DNA of 6,711 bases from Chloroflexota bacterium. Lineage in GTDB: Bacteria; Chloroflexota; Anaerolineae; UBA1429. This document shows positions 4,613 to 6,711 of the stretch, piece after piece. Numbering within the stretch: the first letter of the stretch is position 1; each line of letters opens with the position of its first letter. The DNA is taken from the NCBI GenBank assembly GCA_012513595.1, contig JAAZBY010000396.1, forward strand, positions 1-6,711. Reading direction: 5' to 3'. Both the position numbers and the translations under genes were made by a program. The notes under the pieces are model-generated. The model saw only the letters and a list, made by a program, of their open reading frames with translations. It had not been told where the DNA came from and made no database searches.

Positions 4613-5650
4613 TCAGCGCAGGCCGAGCAGGCGGCGCATGTTCTCGCGGTACACCTTGCGCAGGACCTCGTCGGGCAGGCCCAGCCCGTAGATGTGCCAG
4701 CGACCCTGATGCGGCACGGCGGCACGGTGCGAGTAGTTGAAATACTCGTCGCGCGTCTCCAGGAAGCGGTAGTAGGTCTGGAACAGCTCCGGCACCGGCG
4801 TCGCATCGGTCCCGAAGACGATGCGGTCGGCATACTTGATGAACCACTCGCGCGCGCTGTAGGGGGCGCGGCCGAGCTCGCCGATGCGGGCGGAAAAGTC
4901 GGTCGACAGGTTGGGGTACCGCTCGAGCATCGCCGAGGCGAAAGCCAGGTTCTCCGGGTAGCAGCAGACGTGCGCGGTGATGAACTGCGTGCGCGGGTGC
5001 GCTTCGATGGCGCGGTACAGGGCCGCGATGAGTTCCTCGAAGGGCGGGTAGTCTCCGCCGAGGAAGTGCCAGTCGGGATGGCGCTGGAGCTCGTCCCAGC
5101 GCTCGTTGGTGCCGTCGAGCGGGCGGAAGAACGCCACCGGGTCGGCCGTGTGGATGAGCACGGGCACGTTCAGCTCCGCCGCGGCCTCCCACAGGTCCGC
5201 GATGCGCGGATCATCGGGCATGACGAGCCGGCCAGATGGGTCCCGATATGTGACGCCCAGCTGCTTGAACACCTTCAGCCCCCTGGCCCCGGCGCGGACG
5301 TCCTCGGCCAGCTGCCTGGCGGCCCGCTCCGCCCATCCCGGCCCGCCGACCCCCTCCCAGTTGGCGTTGCAGAAGGTGTAGAAGCGCCCGGGATAGGTGC
5401 CATCGAGAGCCTCGAGCCGCCGGCGCAGGGTGTCGCCGAAGCCACCGCTCAGGTTCACGGAGGCCTCCACGCCCACCTCGTCCATCACGGCGACGATGCG
5501 GGCCGCCTCGCCAGCGGGCACGCGCGCGTCGCCGATGGGGAAGTGATTGTGCCCGTCAATGGCTGGGAAGCGCGGCTTGGGCACAAAGGTCTCGGGAACG
5601 ACCAGTTCGGAGCGGGGCTGGAAATCGGCCAACAGCAGCGGCTTGGGCAT
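4613..5650 (-). CDS. Amidohydrolase-2 family metal-dependent hydrolase (ACMSD-like)
   Basis: A 345-aa TIM-barrel metalloenzyme of the Amidohydro_2 group, which includes decarboxylases such as ACMSD and lactonase-like hydrolases. Metal-site motifs in order: DGHNHF (H34 and H36), LIHTAD (H167), TAHVCCYPEN (H227) and FGTDATP (D282). GLKVFKQLG (124-132) contains a lysine pair on the barrel. The C-terminal YGLGLPDEVLRKVYREN is the usual helix that packs on the barrel in this family (LPDEVLRKIYXEN-like). Length is normal and there is no signal peptide. The reaction cannot be told from sequence. ATG at 5650 has GGAGG (5662-5658) 7 nt upstream; an extension to GTG at 5680 lacks such a site. It is convergent with the BKACE operon and lies 118 nt downstream of the ABC permease on the same strand, with its own candidate promoter in that gap. 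Confidence 0.92.
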   Translation of the reverse strand: MPKPLLLADFQPRSELVVPETFVPKPRFPAIDGHNHFPIGDARVPAGEAARIVAVMDEVGVEASVNLSGGFGDTLRRRLEALDGTYPGRFYTFCNANWEGVGGPGWAERAARQLAEDVRAGARGLKVFKQLGVTYRDPSGRLVMPDDPRIADLWEAAAELNVPVLIHTADPVAFFRPLDGTNERWDELQRHPDWHFLGGDYPPFEELIAALYRAIEAHPRTQFITAHVCCYPENLAFASAMLERYPNLSTDFSARIGELGRAPYSAREWFIKYADRIVFGTDATPVPELFQTYYRFLETRDEYFNYSHRAAVPHQGRWHIYGLGLPDEVLRKVYRENMRRLLGLR

Positions 5651-5691
5651 CGTTCTTCCTCCACGGTCCTCAGTCTGCACGCCACAGGCAG

Positions 5692-5720
5692 AGCGTACCC
5701 GCGCGCGTCGCGGCGGTCAA
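5692..5720 (-). promoter_or_regulatory. Candidate promoter for the amidohydrolase
   Basis: On the minus strand, TTGACC (5720-5715, 5 of 6) and TACGCT (5697-5692, 3 of 6) are 17 nt apart. Transcription would start near 5685, giving a 35-nt leader that contains the GGAGG ribosome binding site. This separates the gene from the upstream permease. The -10 is weak. Confidence 0.5.
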
Positions 5721-5768
5721 GGCCTCCTCAGAGGGGGCCACACGGCGCGCGCGGGCCACAGACGCTGC

Positions 5769-6711
5769 CTACTGGCCAGAGCGGGGCCGGCGGAGCTCGC
5801 CGATCAGCCGGCGCATGCTCAGGGGAGCCGTGGTCAGCAGCGTGTCGGCGCGGAAGAACTTGCCGGCCAGGTTCACGAGAAAGACCGCCGTGACGGCCAA
5901 GCCCGCCAGGCTCAGGCCGATCTGCCAGAATGGCACGTGCACCGCGGCAACGCGCATCATCATGGCCATCGGCGCCGTCAGCGGCACCAGGCTCAACGCC
6001 ACGGCCAGGGCGCCGTTGGGCTCCTGCAAGAGCGGGTAGTTGAGCATCAACGGGATGATCAACGGGGCGATGACCAGGATCTGGAACTGGGCTCCTTCGC
6101 GCAGCCCGGGGGCCAGCGCCCCGATGGCCGCCAGGGCCGACGAGTAGGCCAGGTAGCCGAACAGCCCGTAGAGGAGGGCATACACAGCGAACCCGGCCGG
6201 CAGCTGAAAGCTGGCCACCAGGCCCAGGATGGCCCGCCCGCTGCCCAGCACCAGCCCGCCCACCACCAGCCACACGGCCATCTGCAAGAGCGAGATCACC
6301 CCGAGGCCGAGCACCTTGCCCAGCATCAGGTCCCGCGGGCGCAGGCTCACCAACAGGACCTCCACGGTGCGGTTCTCCTTCTCCGCAGAGACGCTCTGTA
6401 GCACATAGCCACCGCTCGAGGTCAACACGAAGAAGAGGATGAACATCACCGCGTAAGGGAGCAGCGTGTCGTCCACTCGGGAGGACCCGTCAGCCGGGGC
6501 CGGCGCGTCCCCTTCCAGCGGGGGGTGGGCCAGCTGCACATAGTGGGCGATATAGCGCGACGACCCCTCGGTCGTGCGCACAGCGCGGGCCAGAGCCTCA
6601 CTATCGAGCAGGTTCGCCGCGACGACATACTCGATCAGCCCGGAGGGCGCCTCGGACGAGAACAGGCTGGCATCCTTCTTGACCACGACGACGCTGCCAC
6701 GCTCGGCAAAG
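5769..6711 (-). CDS. ABC-2 type transporter permease, 5' end cut by window edge
   Basis: The frame stays open from the right edge to the stop at 5769-5771, giving about 313 visible residues of the C-terminal part of an ABC-2 permease (ABC2_membrane_3/NatB type). At first comes an extracytoplasmic stretch (before about base 6470). Then come six hydrophobic segments, the first around 6467-6400 (LPYAVMFILFFVLTSSGGYV). The family signature AEKENRTVEVLLVS lies near 6386-6345, in the cytoplasmic loop after that helix, as in NatB and YhaP-like permeases (typically EKERRT-ELLLVSP). Later helices contain LLQMAVWLVVGGLVL and IVIAPLIIPLML-like runs. The missing N-terminus should hold the first membrane helix and part of the outer domain. 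Permeases of this type export Na+, drugs or lipids with a separate ATPase, which is not in the window but probably lies beyond the right edge. GTG at 6686 is not a true start, since the frame continues upstream as FAERGSVV. Confidence 0.88.
   Translation of the reverse strand, partial: FAERGSVVVVKKDASLFSSEAPSGLIEYVVAANLLDSEALARAVRTTEGSSRYIAHYVQLAHPPLEGDAPAPADGSSRVDDTLLPYAVMFILFFVLTSSGGYVLQSVSAEKENRTVEVLLVSLRPRDLMLGKVLGLGVISLLQMAVWLVVGGLVLGSGRAILGLVASFQLPAGFAVYALLYGLFGYLAYSSALAAIGALAPGLREGAQFQILVIAPLIIPLMLNYPLLQEPNGALAVALSLVPLTAPMAMMMRVAAVHVPFWQIGLSLAGLAVTAVFLVNLAGKFFRADTLLTTAPLSMRRLIGELRRPRSGQ

Noticed and set aside
4694..5893. Long plus-strand open frame (about 399 codons) opposite the amidohydrolase
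   Set aside because: The opposite strand encodes a family-consistent metalloenzyme with all metal ligands. The plus-strand translation is low-complexity, has no recognisable domain, and long antisense frames are expected at this GC content.

Overview
The window is GC-rich bacterial DNA with short intergenic gaps, good Shine-Dalgarno sites (AGGAGG type) and sigma70-like promoters. The protein set is a LpxH-like metallophosphoesterase, AcpS, a tiny SWIM zinc-finger protein, a BKACE enzyme, a clan GH-A-like barrel protein, an ACMSD-type amidohydrolase and an ABC-2 permease. It resembles chromosomal DNA of a free-living, high-GC Chloroflexota (Anaerolineae-like) bacterium. That assignment rests on remembered family resemblance, not on a marker gene. 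I see no mobile element, CRISPR array, rRNA or tRNA.

Layout. Bases 41-991 (+) encode a calcineurin-like phosphoesterase. It converges on a minus-strand block, read from right to left: a 78-aa glycine-rich membrane protein (2379-2143), a 38-aa single-helix membrane protein too short for routine ORF calling (2076-1960), a near-consensus promoter (TTGACA-17-TATACT, 1905-1877), a leader with a possible 15-codon peptide and an intrinsic terminator, then the SWIM protein (1745-1491) and acpS (1399-1037). A 344-bp divergent gap (2380-2723) holds inverted repeats and only weak promoter candidates. On the plus strand lies a two-gene operon: a BKACE/DUF849 enzyme (2724-3548) and a GH-A-like TIM-barrel protein (3583-4500). 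A strong hairpin (4525-4567) separates it from a convergent amidohydrolase (5650-4613, minus) with its own candidate promoter. At the right edge is the C-terminal part of an ABC-2 permease (minus), cut by the window end.

How the genes work together. The BKACE and barrel proteins are very probably co-transcribed. With the convergent amidohydrolase they form a small cluster of apparently catabolic enzymes of unknown substrate. AcpS is the housekeeping activator of acyl carrier protein. The most unusual structure is the SWIM gene leader: a strong promoter is followed by a short ORF whose stop codon lies in the loop of an intrinsic terminator upstream of the gene. This is the layout of a translation-coupled attenuator. 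I see it directly in the sequence, but its function is inferred.
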